From Gemmatimonadaceae bacterium (lineage in GTDB: Bacteria; Gemmatimonadota; Gemmatimonadetes; Gemmatimonadales; Gemmatimonadaceae), in the NCBI GenBank assembly GCA_025931335.1, contig JAICNG010000025.1:1-42646 (forward strand): a stretch of DNA of 42,646 bases, written 5' to 3'. The translations under genes and the position numbers were made by a program. Positions 8,204 to 18,519 of the stretch are shown one piece after another (position 1 is the first letter of the stretch; every line of letters begins with the position of its first letter). Below the pieces are notes generated by a model. That model was not told the origin of the DNA and did no database searches. It saw only the letters and a program-made list of their open reading frames with translations.

Positions 8204-8952
8204 GTCGATGTCGGTGCGGTTCGCCGGGCCCGAGCGGCCCGTCCGAAACGGTAAAGATCCATTGCGCCGGCAAGAGGCCGAACTCGGGTCGCACGCGGGC
8301 GGAGGTCATACCGAGGCTCCAGCGGCACCACTTCGATTCGTCGCGCGAATCGCGCCGCTTTCGCCAGCAGCTCCACGTTCGCGGCCCACCCGTTTGCCTT
8401 GAGAAGGCGGGCCTCCCCGTTCTCCTTGAGCAGATCGCGGACCACCGCGATCCGTATTAACCGATACGAGCCAAGAGGGTCCTTTACCCCCGGCACACGC
8501 ACGAAGGGCCGAAGCACCCATTGCCCCAGGCGGCGAAGGCGCCTCACGGGGACTGGCGCTCCCGCCGCCGGTGCGGCCTGCTCCGCGACGACCAGATCGG
8601 CGCCGCCTTCGTGCCGCTTGATCAGCTCCGGCAAATGCTCCGGTTGATCGGTGAAGTCCGCCTGCATCAGGATCACCGCGTCGCGTCGAGGATAGCGCGT
8701 GCGCTGCGCCGCGGCGCGCAGCAGCGTTTCGATCGCCGCCGCGTAGCCGCGCCGCTCCTCGTGTCGTAACACGCTGAGCGGAAGCACCTCACGATACGGC
8801 TCGAGGGTCTCGGCCGTGCCGTCAGTGCTCCCGTCATCGAGGACGAGAATCTCGTACTCGCGCGGGTACCGCTCGAAAACCTTCCGAATGCGCCACAGGA
8901 GCAGTCCGATCGTCGGCGCTTCGTCGTAGGCCGGAATGCAGAGATAGAGCAT
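8200..8952 (-). CDS. Family 2 glycosyltransferase
   Basis: 250 residues from an ATG at 8952 (MLYLCIPAYDEAPTIG). The open frame extends upstream to 9057, but that part has no family similarity. GT-A features are visible: the N-terminal YLCIPAYDE strand, EILVLDDGSTDGTAE with the DxD-like DDGS, and AVILMQADFTDQPEHLPELI with the second acidic motif. Similar proteins transfer sugars to lipid carriers such as dolichyl/undecaprenyl phosphate. No C-terminal membrane helices are evident, so it may be a soluble or peripheral enzyme. It is the first gene of the coupled trio and faces the M28 peptidase across a 174-nt gap (8953-9126), which should hold divergent promoters that I could not define. Confidence 0.85.
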   Translation of the reverse strand: MLYLCIPAYDEAPTIGLLLWRIRKVFERYPREYEILVLDDGSTDGTAETLEPYREVLPLSVLRHEERRGYAAAIETLLRAAAQRTRYPRRDAVILMQADFTDQPEHLPELIKRHEGGADLVVAEQAAPAAGAPVPVRRLRRLGQWVLRPFVRVPGVKDPLGSYRLIRIAVVRDLLKENGEARLLKANGWAANVELLAKAARFARRIEVVPLEPRYDLRPRATRVRPLAGAMDLYRFGRAARARRTAPTST

Positions 8953-9126
8953 GTGGTGTTGGATGATACCTCGCGAGTCGCGTTGCGTTCCTGCGCGCTC
9001 GCCGGTTTTGCCGACCAGAAACCTGACGCCCTTCGAACCAGTTGGCAAACCAACCACGCTTGCCCGCTCCTGGGACTGCGGTTAGCCTCCGACGTGTTCC
9101 CCTCGCGAACCTTCTCTGGAGATCAC

Positions 9127-10710
9127 ATGCGCCGCCTTGCGACGCTGATGTGCCTTGCCGTGGCCGGATGCGCCCAGGCGCCGGCCATTGAACCGATGCC
9201 CGGCCCGGCGACCACGGCCACGGCGGCCGCGCCACGTCCTGCCGTGGTCGCCGCGATCGACGCGTCGGCGCTGCGCGCGGACCTCTCGCTCTTCGCCTCC
9301 GACGCGTTTCAGGGGCGACTTGCCGGCACACCGTCGGCGCGGCGCGCCGCCGAGTTCATCGCCGAGCGCCTAACGTCGATGGGACTCGAGCCGGCCGGCG
9401 ACAGCGGGTTCTTCCAGCGCGTTCCGCTCTCCCGGCAGGTGTTCGCGCCCACGACGAAATTCCTCGTCACCTCGCGCGGCCGCGCGACCGAGCTCGAGCT
9501 CGGTGAGGACATCGTCCCGCTGCTGCGTCTGGGTGAGGGCGTGCCGCTGCCGAAGTTGTCCGCGGACGGCGAGATCGTATTCGCCGGCTACGCGATGACG
9601 TCGCCGCAGCTCGGCCGCGATGATCTGAAGCTCGACCTCGAGGGGAAGGTGGTCGTCTTCGTTGGTGGCGCACCACCGAACGCCGATTCGGCGACGCGTG
9701 CTCGACTCGAGGCGCCGGAACAGCTTGGCCAGCGCATGGGCGCGATTCTCATGCGCGGCCCGGCGGCGATCGTCATCGTTGCCGCGGGGAAGCTCGAGGA
9801 TGACTTCACCGCCCTCGCGGGAGAGGTGCTGCACGGCTCGCTGGAGCTCGGCGCGACCGAAGAGGAGCCGGAGCGGGTGTTGCCGATGGTGATGTTCGCG
9901 CGCCCGCGCGCCGGCTCGCCGCTCCTTCCTGCGCGATGGCCCGCCGACGACAAGCCACAGGCGCTCGGTCGCCACTTGACGGCGAAGATCACGCTCGGGT
10001 GCGCGCAGGCGGCCAGCTACAATGTGGTCGCGACGCTACGCGGCAGCGATCCCGCCCTCGCGCACAGTTACGTGGCGCTTGGTGCCCACCTCGATCATAT
10101 CGGTGTGCAGCGGACGACGGGTCCCGACAGCATTGCCAATGGCGCCGACGACGACGGCTCCGGATCGATGGGATTGCTGGCGGTTGCCCGCGCGCTCGCC
10201 GCATCGCCCGAGCGCCCGCGGCGCTCGCTGCTCTTCGTCTGGCACACTGGCGAGGAAGCGGGGATGCTTGGCTCGGAGTGGTTCGTCACCCACCCGACCG
10301 TCCCGCTCGATTCGATCGTCGCCCAGCTCAACGCCGACATGATCGGCCGGAACGCGCCGGACTCGCTCATGCTCGTCGGACCGCGGGCCGCACCCAACGG
10401 GCAGAGTCGCGTGCTCGGCGCGGTGGTGGATTCCGTGAACGCGGCACTCGCGCGTCCGTTCACGATCAATCGCGAATGGGACTCTCCGGATCACCCCGAG
10501 CAGATCTATCTGCGCAGCGACCATTACAGCTACGCGAAGCGCGGAATCCCGATCGTGTTTTACACGACGGGACTGCATGAGGATTACCACAAGGTGAGCG
10601 ACGAGGTGTCGAAGATCGATTTCGACAAGCTGTCGCGGGTGTCGGAGCTCATCATGCGATCGGCGTTGGCGGTCGCGAATCGCAGCGACCGACCGCGCGC
10701 GACTCGCTGA
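9127..10710 (+). CDS. M28-family zinc aminopeptidase, lipoprotein
   Basis: 527 residues. The start at 9127 has GGAG close upstream and opens a lipoprotein signal (MRRLATLMCLAVAGC, lipobox LAVAGC). A PA-like insert lies at about 100-290. The C-terminal M28 domain carries the two-zinc ligands: H321 and D323 in GAHLDHIG, D342 region in NGADDDGSG, the general base and ligand pair E376/E377 in HTGEEAGMLGS, the D of NADMIGRN, and the final histidine in LHEDYH. It would trim amino-terminal residues from peptides in the periplasm or at the outer membrane. This fits a peptide-using lifestyle with the dpp/POT operon nearby. A perfect terminator hairpin follows. Confidence 0.9.
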   Translation: MRRLATLMCLAVAGCAQAPAIEPMPGPATTATAAAPRPAVVAAIDASALRADLSLFASDAFQGRLAGTPSARRAAEFIAERLTSMGLEPAGDSGFFQRVPLSRQVFAPTTKFLVTSRGRATELELGEDIVPLLRLGEGVPLPKLSADGEIVFAGYAMTSPQLGRDDLKLDLEGKVVVFVGGAPPNADSATRARLEAPEQLGQRMGAILMRGPAAIVIVAAGKLEDDFTALAGEVLHGSLELGATEEEPERVLPMVMFARPRAGSPLLPARWPADDKPQALGRHLTAKITLGCAQAASYNVVATLRGSDPALAHSYVALGAHLDHIGVQRTTGPDSIANGADDDGSGSMGLLAVARALAASPERPRRSLLFVWHTGEEAGMLGSEWFVTHPTVPLDSIVAQLNADMIGRNAPDSLMLVGPRAAPNGQSRVLGAVVDSVNAALARPFTINREWDSPDHPEQIYLRSDHYSYAKRGIPIVFYTTGLHEDYHKVSDEVSKIDFDKLSRVSELIMRSALAVANRSDRPRATR

Positions 10711-10728
10711 GGTGGTCCGTCGGATGGT

Positions 10729-10762
10729 GAAAACGCGCGCGCTCCTGGGCGCGCGCGTTTTC
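10729..10762 (+). terminator. Intrinsic terminator hairpin after the M28 peptidase
   Basis: GAAAACGCGCGCGC at 10729-10742 and its exact complement at 10749-10762 form a 14-bp stem with a 6-nt loop. The right arm ends in TTTT. The stem is symmetrical (A-run before, T-run after), so it could work in both directions. Confidence 0.85.
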
Positions 10763-10849
10763 GTTAGCAGCCCCTGCACGAGACTGCCAACGCGCGCGTT
10801 TTACCCGGAGTGCCCGCGATCGTCACACGAAGAGACCCCGTCGTGCGCA

Positions 10850-10880
10850 CCCCCCTGGCACGTTCGGTGTACCAGGGGGG
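10850..10880 (+). repeat. GC hairpin in the leader of the gene at 10915
   Basis: CCCCCCTGG at 10850-10858 is perfectly complementary to CCAGGGGGG at 10872-10880, with a 13-nt loop. The hairpin ends 34 nt before the ATG at 10915. It has no T-run, so a 5' leader or transcript-stabilising structure is more likely than a terminator. Confidence 0.5.
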
Positions 10881-10914
10881 ACAGCACGAGGAACCCGCTT
10901 CAGCTGGGGGCGTC

Positions 10915-11646
10915 ATGATCCTCGCGAACGTTCGCGAATCTCTCACGCGTGATGATGCGCAGCTGGCGGTGCATCTCCTGGCGCGCACCGGAGTCGGTCG
11001 TCCTGACGACGCCGAGGCGCTGCTGCGGGACGAGGGGATCGATGCCGTGCTCGACGACCCTCGTCTCCTCGGCGCCCTGGTGCAGCACCCGCTCGGTGCG
11101 CGCGCCTCGGCGCCGCTGTTCTGCTATGTCGTCGTGCGGCACGCGCTGCGCGGCGTGGGCGAGGACGACCGAACGCTGGCCGACTACGTCGCGGCGATCG
11201 TCGTGCATTTTGGCCTGAAGGATCGGGCCTCGCGGGTGGGGGCGAGTGACGACGAGCAATACGATACGCTGGCGGCGCTCCTCGAAGACGCCGAGCGCTC
11301 GGAGCCGCAGCGTGCGTTCCTCGTCCGCGCGCACCTCGGGAATTACGCGCTGTGGCTGAGCGGGCTGTTCCCCGACTACATCGAGCACCGGAAGTGGCGG
11401 CGCGGCGGTCCGGATCTGGACTATTACGCCGAGATGGGACGTCGCGGGTTTCGACTCGCCGCGGATCACCGGCTCGCCCACCATTACGGGCTGTCGCAGC
11501 TCTATCTCGTGGCCGCGGACCGGTTCGAGCGCCTCCGCGTGGCACTGAATCAGGTGAGCGACACCCTGCTGTTCCCCGACGTGCACACACCGGATCGGCT
11601 GATGCGGCAGGTCCGCGACGAAGCACGCTGGCGGCTGCTGAGTTAG
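10915..11646 (+). CDS. Conserved hypothetical protein, helical
   Basis: 243 residues from an ATG at 10915 preceded by a GGGGG purine run. The frame is open from 10810, but the upstream part looks like leader. I do not recognise the family. The sequence is soluble and mostly helical, with no signal peptide. Distinctive stretches are FCYVVVRHALRGVGEDD, AHLGNYALWLSGLFPDYIE and LAHHYGLSQLYLVAADRFE. These regularly spaced aromatic and histidine residues could form a ligand pocket. It sits alone between the M28 peptidase terminator and the zinc-ribbon gene. Confidence 0.6.
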   Translation: MILANVRESLTRDDAQLAVHLLARTGVGRPDDAEALLRDEGIDAVLDDPRLLGALVQHPLGARASAPLFCYVVVRHALRGVGEDDRTLADYVAAIVVHFGLKDRASRVGASDDEQYDTLAALLEDAERSEPQRAFLVRAHLGNYALWLSGLFPDYIEHRKWRRGGPDLDYYAEMGRRGFRLAADHRLAHHYGLSQLYLVAADRFERLRVALNQVSDTLLFPDVHTPDRLMRQVRDEARWRLLS

Positions 11647-11730
11647 GCACGGCGCACGCCCGCGGGAGCGCTTGCGCACGGACGCTCTGCGAGTAATCTA
11701 CACGGGCGGACCATTCGACCCGAGGGCGTC

Positions 11731-11895
11731 ATGCCGAGCTACGATTATCAATGCCGGAAGTGCGGCCAGCACTTCACCACCCGCGAGAAGATCGCCGAGC
11801 ACAATGCCGGCACCGCGACCTGCCCCCAGTGCAAGTCCCGGGAGGTCGATCGCGTGATGTCGAGCTTCTACGCGAAAACCCCTCGCAAATCGTGA
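11731..11895 (+). CDS. FmdB-type zinc-ribbon protein, 54 aa
   Basis: A 54-residue protein starting MPSYDYQCRKCGQHF. It has two cysteine pairs, CRKC (really C8 and C11) and CPQC (C31 and C34), in the FmdB/putative regulatory protein layout, which normally begins MPxYxYxCxxCG. The ATG at 11731 follows CGAGGG. Such zinc ribbons are widespread and of uncertain function; a role in transcription has been suggested for FmdB. It lies 28 nt before the coiled-coil gene and may be co-transcribed with it. Confidence 0.85.
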   Translation: MPSYDYQCRKCGQHFTTREKIAEHNAGTATCPQCKSREVDRVMSSFYAKTPRKS

Positions 11896-11923
11896 CGTCG
11901 CGCCCTCCGTCCCTCGCGCCGCG

Positions 11924-12463
11924 ATGTTCGAGCGGCTGAAAGAGACGCTGCGCGACGCCCTGAGCCGCGCGTCCTCTCCGCAGGGGCGCGCGGCTCTCGC
12001 ACAAATGCGCGACGCCCTGGTGCAGGCGCGGGTGGGCCTCGCCGACTTGCGTGCCGGGGTGGACCGCACGCGCACGCGTCTCGACGCCGAACGGGCCGAG
12101 CTCGAGACCGTGCGGCGGCGCGGGAAGCTCGCCGCCGACATCGATGACCGGGAAACGGTACGCATCGCCGAGCAATACGACCGGAAGCACAGTGAGCGCA
12201 TCGCCGTGCTCGAGAAGAAGCTCGTCGCGCAGCAGGAGGAGCTCGCGCTCGCCGAGCACGAGATCGACGAGATGACGGCGCAGCTACGTGCGGCGTACGT
12301 CGGCGTCGTGCCGCCCGAAGCCGCCCCGCCCCCCACGATGCCGGATCCGCTCGAGACGGCGCGCGCCGAGACCGACGCCCTGCGGCGCGACATCGATCGG
12401 GCCGCGCGGGACGCGGCGGCCCAGCGGCATCTCGACGAGCTCAAGCGACGCATGGGGAAATAG
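11924..12463 (+). CDS. Coiled-coil protein of unknown function
   Basis: 179 residues, rich in Ala, Arg, Glu and Leu, with long heptad-like stretches at about 30-75 and 85-125. An Ala/Pro break follows (VVPPEAAPPPTMPDP, about 127-141) and then a short final helix. No signal peptide or membrane segment. The N-terminus MFERLKETLRDAL is amphipathic and could bind membrane or a partner. The layout recalls PspA-like or small scaffold proteins, but there is no specific match. It ends 2 nt before the GTG of the outer-membrane protein gene, so the two are translationally linked. Confidence 0.7.
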   Translation: MFERLKETLRDALSRASSPQGRAALAQMRDALVQARVGLADLRAGVDRTRTRLDAERAELETVRRRGKLAADIDDRETVRIAEQYDRKHSERIAVLEKKLVAQQEELALAEHEIDEMTAQLRAAYVGVVPPEAAPPPTMPDPLETARAETDALRRDIDRAARDAAAQRHLDELKRRMGK

Positions 12464-12465
12464 GA

Positions 12466-14145
12466 GTGCGGGTCGCTCGGTGGGGCTGGGCCGCGCTCGT
12501 CGCCGTCGTCGTCGCGCGCGCCGGGGCGCAATCACAGCGGTGCAACGGCGAGATCATCTCGGATGTCTCCATCGTCACCCACGGCCCGTACGAGGCGCTG
12601 GGCACGCGGTGGTGGGAAGCCCCCCTTCGGTTCGCCAGCGACCTGCACGTGACGACCGATCCGGGGGTCGTGCGCCGCTTCCTCATCGTGAAGGAGGGGC
12701 GGCCCTGCATCGAGCTGGAACGCGCGGAATCGGAGCGTATCCTCCGCACCCAGCCGTTTCTGGCTGACGCGAGCATCGCGGTCATCGCTGACACGGCGGG
12801 AACGGTTACGCTCCTCGTCGAGACGCGCGATGAGCTCACGCCCGTGCTCGGCGTATCGACGTCGGGCGCGCGGATCACCGCGCTCAAGATCGGCGAAGGG
12901 AACCTCGCGGGGAGCGGCACCTACCTCGCGGGTGAATGGCGGGACGGCACGTCACGGGACACGTACGCGATTCACGGAGTCGACCACCAGTTTCTCGGAC
13001 GCCATTACGTTCTCGCGGCCTCGTACGGGCGTCGCGACCACGGCATGGCCGATTGGGTCGCCGACCTCTCGCACCCGTTCTTCACCGATCAGCAGCGCTT
13101 CGCGTGGCGGGCGTCGGCGGGTGGCAGTCGCGAGCTGTTCGAGTTCCGCCGGACGGACGCCGAGCGTGTGCCCTTCGCGTTCGAGCGGAACTTCCTGGGT
13201 CTGGGTGCGGTGGTGCGCATCGGGGTGCCAGGGCGCCTGAGCCTGTTCGGTGTCTCGTTCTCGCAGGAGGAGGACATCCCGTTCCTGCCGCCCACGGCGA
13301 TTCAGGGCGTGCCGTACGACTCGCTGCTCACCCGCCACGCCGCGCGGCGCAATGCCCGTATCAACGCCCTCTGGGGCCTTCGCAACGTGCGGTTCCGCCG
13401 CGTCGAGCGCTTCGAGGGGCTGACCGCCACGCAGGACATCCGGCTTGGATTCCAGCTGGGCACGTTGATCGGGCGCAGTCTGTCCATTCTCCACACCACC
13501 GACGATGACTACCTGCTCGCCGCGGATCTGTACGGCGCAATCGGGGGCGAGAGCGGGATGGTGACGGTCAGCGCGCGCGGAGAGGGGCGGCAGAACTACG
13601 ACACGAACCGGTGGGATGGCGTTCTGGGCAGCGCGCGCGTGGCCGCGATTCGGCGCGTGTCCGAGCGTCACACCGTGACGGCGTCGATCGACTGGTCGGG
13701 CGGCTGGCGGCAGCGCATTCCGTTCCAGTTGGCGTTAGGCTCGACGCCCGGTGGGGTGCGAGGATATCGGCGCTCGGAGGAGGCGGGGGCTCGGCGCGCC
13801 GTGGCCCATCTCGAGGATCGGTGGTACATCGGGCAGCTGCTGCGGCAGGCGGACATCGGTGTCGGAGTCTTCGGCGACGCCGGCCGCGTGTGGAAGGGAG
13901 ACGCGCCGTACGGCGTGGATACGCCCCTGCGCTACGCGGCGGGTGTGAGCGTGCTCGCCGCGATTCCCCCTCGTTCGAAGCGGACCTGGAGGCTCGACGT
14001 TGCCTTTCCGATGGGTGGCGGTCCGAACTCGCGGTGGGAGGCCCGCGTCACGAATTCCGTTGCCGGGCGAGACTGGCGCGAGCCAGGCGACGCCAGCCGA
14101 AGCCGTGAGCGATCCGTTCCGGCGAGCGTGTTCACCTGGCCCTGA
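12466..14145 (+). CDS. Omp85/BamA-like outer-membrane beta-barrel protein
   Basis: 559 residues. The GTG start follows the previous stop by 2 nt, and the N-terminus is a signal sequence (about 1-22). Residues 60-125 look like one POTRA repeat (IVKEGRPCIELERAESERIL ... VTLLVETRDEL). The rest alternates short amphipathic strands typical of a barrel, and GGVRGYR (431-435 = VRGYR) matches the conserved Omp85 VRGF/Y loop motif. One POTRA makes it smaller than BamA (five), closer to TamA- or patatin-associated Omp85 proteins. It probably inserts or secretes proteins or lipids at the outer membrane. The C-terminal tail after the barrel is unusually long and charged. Confidence 0.75.
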   Translation: MRVARWGWAALVAVVVARAGAQSQRCNGEIISDVSIVTHGPYEALGTRWWEAPLRFASDLHVTTDPGVVRRFLIVKEGRPCIELERAESERILRTQPFLADASIAVIADTAGTVTLLVETRDELTPVLGVSTSGARITALKIGEGNLAGSGTYLAGEWRDGTSRDTYAIHGVDHQFLGRHYVLAASYGRRDHGMADWVADLSHPFFTDQQRFAWRASAGGSRELFEFRRTDAERVPFAFERNFLGLGAVVRIGVPGRLSLFGVSFSQEEDIPFLPPTAIQGVPYDSLLTRHAARRNARINALWGLRNVRFRRVERFEGLTATQDIRLGFQLGTLIGRSLSILHTTDDDYLLAADLYGAIGGESGMVTVSARGEGRQNYDTNRWDGVLGSARVAAIRRVSERHTVTASIDWSGGWRQRIPFQLALGSTPGGVRGYRRSEEAGARRAVAHLEDRWYIGQLLRQADIGVGVFGDAGRVWKGDAPYGVDTPLRYAAGVSVLAAIPPRSKRTWRLDVAFPMGGGPNSRWEARVTNSVAGRDWREPGDASRSRERSVPASVFTWP

Positions 14146-14152
14146 GCCGCGC

Positions 14153-14827
14153 CTAACGCCAGATAATCAGCTTGCCGAGCACCTTCGCGACCCCGGACGC
14201 CACGAGCCCGAGGGGGCCGAGGACCAACCGCCGGTTCAGCGTTACCGTGATTTCGGAGAGCGCCACCGAGCTCTGCAGCGCGCGGAGCCGTCCCTCCAGG
14301 CTGTCGAGCTCCGCCTGAACGCGCGCGAGCTCCGCTTGTGCGGCCACCGCGTCGGCGACCGTGGCCGCCCGGGTCAACAGCTCCTGAAGCTTGTCACGCG
14401 CGGCGCGATAGCTCGCCACGCGTGCCTCGAGATCGACCGACTGCGCCGTGACGTCGTCGGCTGAGAGGCTGCGTCCCGTCACCTTTCCCAGCGCCGCCAG
14501 GGAATCGAGCGCGTCGGACAGGCGAGCCGACGGAACGCGCAGGCGCAGGAGGGCGGACTTGTCCTCGCTGGTCGTCGCGTTCCCGACGTACCCCTCGAAC
14601 CGTTCCGCGAGTTGCGTCGCTCGCTCGACCGCGACCGGCACCTCCTCGACCTCGACCTCGATCGACGCGCGCCTCACGATCACCCGCGCCTGCTGCTGCG
14701 TGCGGCCAATCGGCGCGGAGGCGTCGCTCACGGTGATCGCCTGCAACACCGACGGCCTTCGCGCCGCCGGGGTGCAGGCCGCGGTGAGCATTACCGCGCC
14801 GATCAGTGCCCGCGGCAGCGGTCTCAT
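14153..14827 (-). CDS. DUF4349 lipoprotein
   Basis: 224 residues. The open frame extends far upstream, but the ATG at 14827 opens a lipoprotein signal with lipobox TAAC (MRPLPRALIGAVMLTAAC). The remainder has the DUF4349 pattern: an early strand set RVIVRRASIEVEVEEV, RFEGYVGNATTSED, LRLRVPSARLSDALDSL, and then a long coiled coil (about 125-190) ending in SVALSEITVTL. Family members are membrane-anchored proteins of unknown function. Its start overlaps the POT transporter stop by 1 nt, making it the last gene of the peptide-uptake operon. The stop codon lies inside CGTTAGGC. Confidence 0.8.
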   Translation of the reverse strand: MRPLPRALIGAVMLTAACTPAARRPSVLQAITVSDASAPIGRTQQQARVIVRRASIEVEVEEVPVAVERATQLAERFEGYVGNATTSEDKSALLRLRVPSARLSDALDSLAALGKVTGRSLSADDVTAQSVDLEARVASYRAARDKLQELLTRAATVADAVAAQAELARVQAELDSLEGRLRALQSSVALSEITVTLNRRLVLGPLGLVASGVAKVLGKLIIWR

Positions 14828-16389
14828 CACAGCGTCGCCTTCGTCGTCGCCATCATGCGGCGAATCGGGACAATGAGCAGCGCCAGGACGACCGCGGCGG
14901 CCATCAGGGAAATGGTCGTGACGGTGAAGAGCTTCGGCATCTGCTCCAGCTTGCTTGGGTCGACGTGTCCTCCGGCGAGCCCGGCGATGAGATTGCCGAC
15001 CGCCGTGGCGAGGAACCAGATGCCCATCATCTGACCCACGTATTTTCGCGGAGACAGCTTCGTCATCGACGACAGCCCGACCGGGCTCAGCGCAAGCTCG
15101 CCCAGGGTCTGGAAGAAGTAGCTCCCAACGAGCCACCACGGGGACACGAGCGTCCCAGGCCCGCCCTCCAGGATGATGTTCGCCGCCCAGATCATGAGGA
15201 GGAATCCGATGCCGGCGAGGAACAATCCGAGGGAGAACTTCGCGGGACTCGAGAGATCGCCGCGCCGCCGAGCGAGGGTGACCCACAGGGCCGCGAACGC
15301 CGGGGCGAGAAGAATGATGAAAAGCGAGTTCACCGACTGGAACCACGTGGCGGGGATCTCGAAGCCACCGACCTGGCGATCGGTGAAGTCGGCCGCGAAG
15401 AGGTTCAACGAGGTCGGCGCCTGCTCGAACGCCGCCCAGAAGATGGCGGCGAAGAGGAAGAGGACGAAGATGACCACCACGCGCTTTTTCTCATCGCTCG
15501 TCAGGCCGCCGGCGATGAAGATGTAGCCAAAGTACAGGACCGCGGTGCCGACCAGCACGTAGGTCATCGACTGTGCGATCGCGGCTGCGTCGATGGTCAT
15601 CACGCCGGTTGCCACCAACACGATCACGAGCACCAGGAGCCCCAGCCCCACCGCGAGCGTGAGCTTCACGTTGCGCTCCTGCCTCGCCTGGCGCTGCGCA
15701 TCCGGGTCGCGCGTCGGGACCACCCCGATGTCGCCGAGGGTCTTCGGCGCCCGGATCGTGTACACGATCAGTCCAATGATCATCCCCACGCCCGCCGCGG
15801 CGAAGCCATAGTGCCAGCCCACCTTCTCGCCTAACGCGCCGGTAATGAGCTGGCCGGCGAACGCGCCGAGGTTGATGCCCATGTAGAAGATCGAGAACCC
15901 GGCGTCCCGCCGCGCACCCCCTTCCGGATACAGATCGCCGACGATGGCCGAGATGTTCGGCTTCAGCAGGCCGGTGCCGAGGACGATCAGGATGAGACCG
16001 AGGAAGAAGGGCAGCTTGGTGCGGGCGAGCGCCGACAGCGCGATCGAGATGTGGCCGGCGGCGATCAGCACCGCGCCGAGCTGAATGGCGCGACGCAGCC
16101 CGAGCAGGCGGTCCGCCACCCATCCGCCCGGGAGCGAGGCCAGGTACACGCTGGCGGCGTAGATCCCGACGATCGCCGACGCCTGGGTGCGATCGAACCC
16201 GAATCCACCGCTCGCCAGCGCCGCCGTCATGAACAGCACCAGCAGCGGCCGCAGCCCGTAGTACGAGAACCGCTCCCACATCTCCGTGAAGAAGAGCGTG
16301 GAGAGGCCCCGCGGATGGCCGAAGAAGCTGCGATCGCCCGAGGGCGGCTGATCGAGCGTGGTCGCGCGCACGTTGACGGGAGACGTCAC
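14827..16389 (-). CDS. POT/PTR2-family proton-coupled di/tripeptide transporter
   Basis: 520 residues from a GTG at 16389, with about 14 hydrophobic segments. The diagnostic proton-coupling motif E36xxE39R40FSYYG is intact in TM1 (TEMWERFSYYG). FLGLILIVLGTGLLKPNIS and the PTR2-type FYMGINLGAFAG also match. It imports di- and tripeptides with protons at the inner membrane. It begins 28 nt downstream of dppF, so ATP-driven and proton-driven peptide uptake seem to be co-expressed. The first 20 residues are hydrophilic. Confidence 0.92.
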   Translation of the reverse strand: MTSPVNVRATTLDQPPSGDRSFFGHPRGLSTLFFTEMWERFSYYGLRPLLVLFMTAALASGGFGFDRTQASAIVGIYAASVYLASLPGGWVADRLLGLRRAIQLGAVLIAAGHISIALSALARTKLPFFLGLILIVLGTGLLKPNISAIVGDLYPEGGARRDAGFSIFYMGINLGAFAGQLITGALGEKVGWHYGFAAAGVGMIIGLIVYTIRAPKTLGDIGVVPTRDPDAQRQARQERNVKLTLAVGLGLLVLVIVLVATGVMTIDAAAIAQSMTYVLVGTAVLYFGYIFIAGGLTSDEKKRVVVIFVLFLFAAIFWAAFEQAPTSLNLFAADFTDRQVGGFEIPATWFQSVNSLFIILLAPAFAALWVTLARRRGDLSSPAKFSLGLFLAGIGFLLMIWAANIILEGGPGTLVSPWWLVGSYFFQTLGELALSPVGLSSMTKLSPRKYVGQMMGIWFLATAVGNLIAGLAGGHVDPSKLEQMPKLFTVTTISLMAAAVVLALLIVPIRRMMATTKATL

Positions 16390-16417
16390 GAGAGGTCCTC
16401 GGGGGTTCGGGTGAAGG

Positions 16418-17475
16418 TCAGCTGCGCGCGGCCAGCGCCAGCGGAACGTAGCGCTCCGGCCGGTGCGTCGCGCCTGCGGCGAGTTGTTCCTCCCAGGTAA
16501 TGCGAGTCGGAGGCTGCTTGATGCAGGCCGCGAGATGCCCGTCCGCCTTCGTCTCGAGTGGGGGGGTGATCCGCGCGCACGCCGCGTCCTTCGCTGGATG
16601 ATGGCACCGTGGGTGGAAGGGGCATCCCGGCGGAGGATTCGCGGGGGAGGGAACGTCTCCCGTCAGCACGATGCGCTGCTTTCGTTTTTGCGGGTCGGGG
16701 ATCGGTACCGCCGACAAGAGCGCCTGCGTGTACGGCATGAACGGCTCGGCGTAGAGATCCTCGGCGCCGGCCAGCTCCACGATGTGCCCCAGGTACATCA
16801 CTGCCACCCGCGTGGCGACGTGCTCCACCACCGAGAGGTCATGGGCGATGAAGAGGTACGTGAGCCCGCGGTCGCGCTGGAGATCCTGAAGCAGGTTGAT
16901 GACCTGCGCCTGGACCGACACGTCGAGCGCCGACACCGGCTCATCGCACACGATGAAACTCGGCTCCACCGCCAGGGCGCGCGCGATGCCGATGCGCTGC
17001 CGCTGTCCGCCCGAGAACTCGTGCGGATATCGGGTCGCGTACTCGGGACGGAGGCCGACTTCCTCCAGCAGCTGCTTCACGCGCGCGTGGGCGGCGGCGC
17101 CCTCGGCGAGCTCATGAATGATGAGCCCCTCGCGAACGATCGCGCCGACCGTCATGCGGGGATTCAGCGACGAGAAGGGATCCTGGAAGACGATCTGCAT
17201 TCGGCGTCGCAGTGCGCGCAGTCGCGCCGGATCCCGTGACAGCACATCGACGCCGTCGAACGTCACCTGGCCGGACGTGGGCTCGATGAGGCGGAGGATC
17301 GCGCGTCCCGCCGTCGTCTTGCCGCAGCCGGACTCGCCCACCAGGCCTAACGTCTCACCCTGTTTCACGTCGAAGGAGATGCCGTCGACGGCGCGAACCG
17401 CCCCGACGGGGCGTCCGAAGACGCCGCGGGTAATGGGGAAGTGCTTGACGAGGTCTCGCACCGAGAGCAGGGAGC

Positions 17476-17479
<4 letters not shown>
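16418..17479 (-). CDS. dppF: Peptide ABC transporter ATP-binding protein (DppF/OppF type)
   Basis: 353 residues from a GTG at 17479 that overlaps the dppD stop by 4 nt. The frame is open to 17626, but the extra part runs antiparallel to nothing conserved. Walker [10 protein letters not shown], signature [11 protein letters not shown], Walker [13 protein letters not shown] and the switch histidine in [11 protein letters not shown] are intact. The C-terminal oligopeptide-transporter domain has the cysteine set [16 protein letters not shown], which can bind an iron-sulfur cluster in this family. Pairs with DppD to power DppBC. Confidence 0.95.

Positions 17480-18515
<1,036 letters not shown>

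Positions 18516-18519
<4 letters not shown>

Noticed and set aside
9060-9100. Possible -35/-10 pair (TTGCCC, 17 nt, TAGCCT) ahead of the M28 gene
   Set aside because: Weak match in the -10 box; too little to support a promoter call.
8953-9126. N-terminal extension of the M28 peptidase frame from 8953
   Set aside because: The lipoprotein signal and the GGAG site place the start at 9127.
11898-12531. 277-residue and similar minus-strand frames over 11698-12531
   Set aside because: Opposite the zinc-ribbon and coiled-coil genes, Arg/Ser-rich shadow without motifs.
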